A DNA stretch of 64,000 bases from Imbroritus primus (GTDB lineage: Bacteria; Pseudomonadota; Gammaproteobacteria; Burkholderiales; Burkholderiaceae), in NCBI GenBank assembly GCA_000272025.2, contig AKCV02000026.1, positions 452,287 to 516,286 of the forward strand. Reading direction: 5' to 3'. The stretch's first letter is position 1. Every line of letters starts with the position of its first letter. This document shows positions 63,052 to 64,000 of the stretch, piece by piece. A program made the translations under genes and the position numbers. Under the pieces are notes generated by a model. The model was not told the origin of the DNA, did not search any database, and saw only the letters and a program-made list of their open reading frames with translations.

Positions 63052-64000
<949 letters not shown>

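Overview
The window is a G+C-rich chromosome segment from a betaproteobacterium, most likely Burkholderiaceae of the Cupriavidus/Ralstonia lineage. The reasons are the rpsU-yqeY-dnaG-rpoD block, the xseB-ispA-dxs-folE2 order, a TctC (Bug-type) binding protein, paired LysR-pirin genes, and a red-type cbb operon in the order cbbR<>cbbLSXYEFPTZG, which is the order known from Cupriavidus necator. All calls come from reading the sequence and its translations; no database search was run.

Layout. 0.2-9.1 kb: glnS, a tctBA tricarboxylate-transporter membrane pair without its binding protein, a small membrane protein, a class III CoA-transferase and alaS. 9.4-14.8 kb: a cell-surface locus made of a trimeric autotransporter adhesin, a periplasmic BamE-like/OmpA-like partner (TpgA-like) and a divergent winged-helix regulator with a degenerate receiver domain. 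14.9-17.7 kb: tautomerase, threonine aldolase, MFS transporter and a TusA-like protein. 17.8-24.3 kb: valS-galU and a UvrD-type helicase. 24.3-32.3 kb: a Rieske oxygenase, isoprenoid genes (ispA, dxs) with xseB, folE2, tsaD and a flavoprotein. 32.3-39.1 kb: the macromolecular-synthesis block rpsU-yqeY-dnaG-rpoD followed by a CAU-anticodon tRNA.

39.1-45.7 kb is an accessory catabolic module next to the tRNA and starts with visibly A+T-richer DNA: an IclR regulator, a TctC binding protein, a carboxymuconolactone-decarboxylase-like protein, a beta-hydroxyacid dehydrogenase, a semialdehyde dehydrogenase and an MFS permease. The set looks built to import a hydroxy or oxo acid and oxidise it through a semialdehyde. 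The substrate cannot be read from the sequence. The MFS gene has no convincing ATG start. 45.8-53.2 kb: a class II aldolase with a divergent LysR, an RhlE-type RNA helicase, gluQ, a LysR-pirin pair and trhO.

53.3-64.0 kb is the Calvin-cycle regulon. CbbR reads away from cbbLS (Rubisco), cbbX (Rubisco activase), cbbY (sugar-phosphate phosphatase), cbbE (pentose-5-phosphate epimerase), cbbF (fructose/sedoheptulose bisphosphatase), cbbP (phosphoribulokinase), cbbT (transketolase), cbbZ (phosphoglycolate phosphatase) and cbbG (GAPDH, cut by the window end). The organism therefore has the core equipment for autotrophic CO2 fixation. A strong hairpin lies between cbbS and cbbX, where transcript attenuation is known in C. 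necator.

I did not find CRISPR arrays, rRNA genes, prophage genes, transposases or a clearly unprecedented system. The best candidates for follow-up are the adhesin/TpgA-like/pseudo-receiver locus, the tRNA-adjacent catabolic module with its start-less MFS gene, the leader terminator in front of rpsU, and the long basic N-terminal tail on RpoD.
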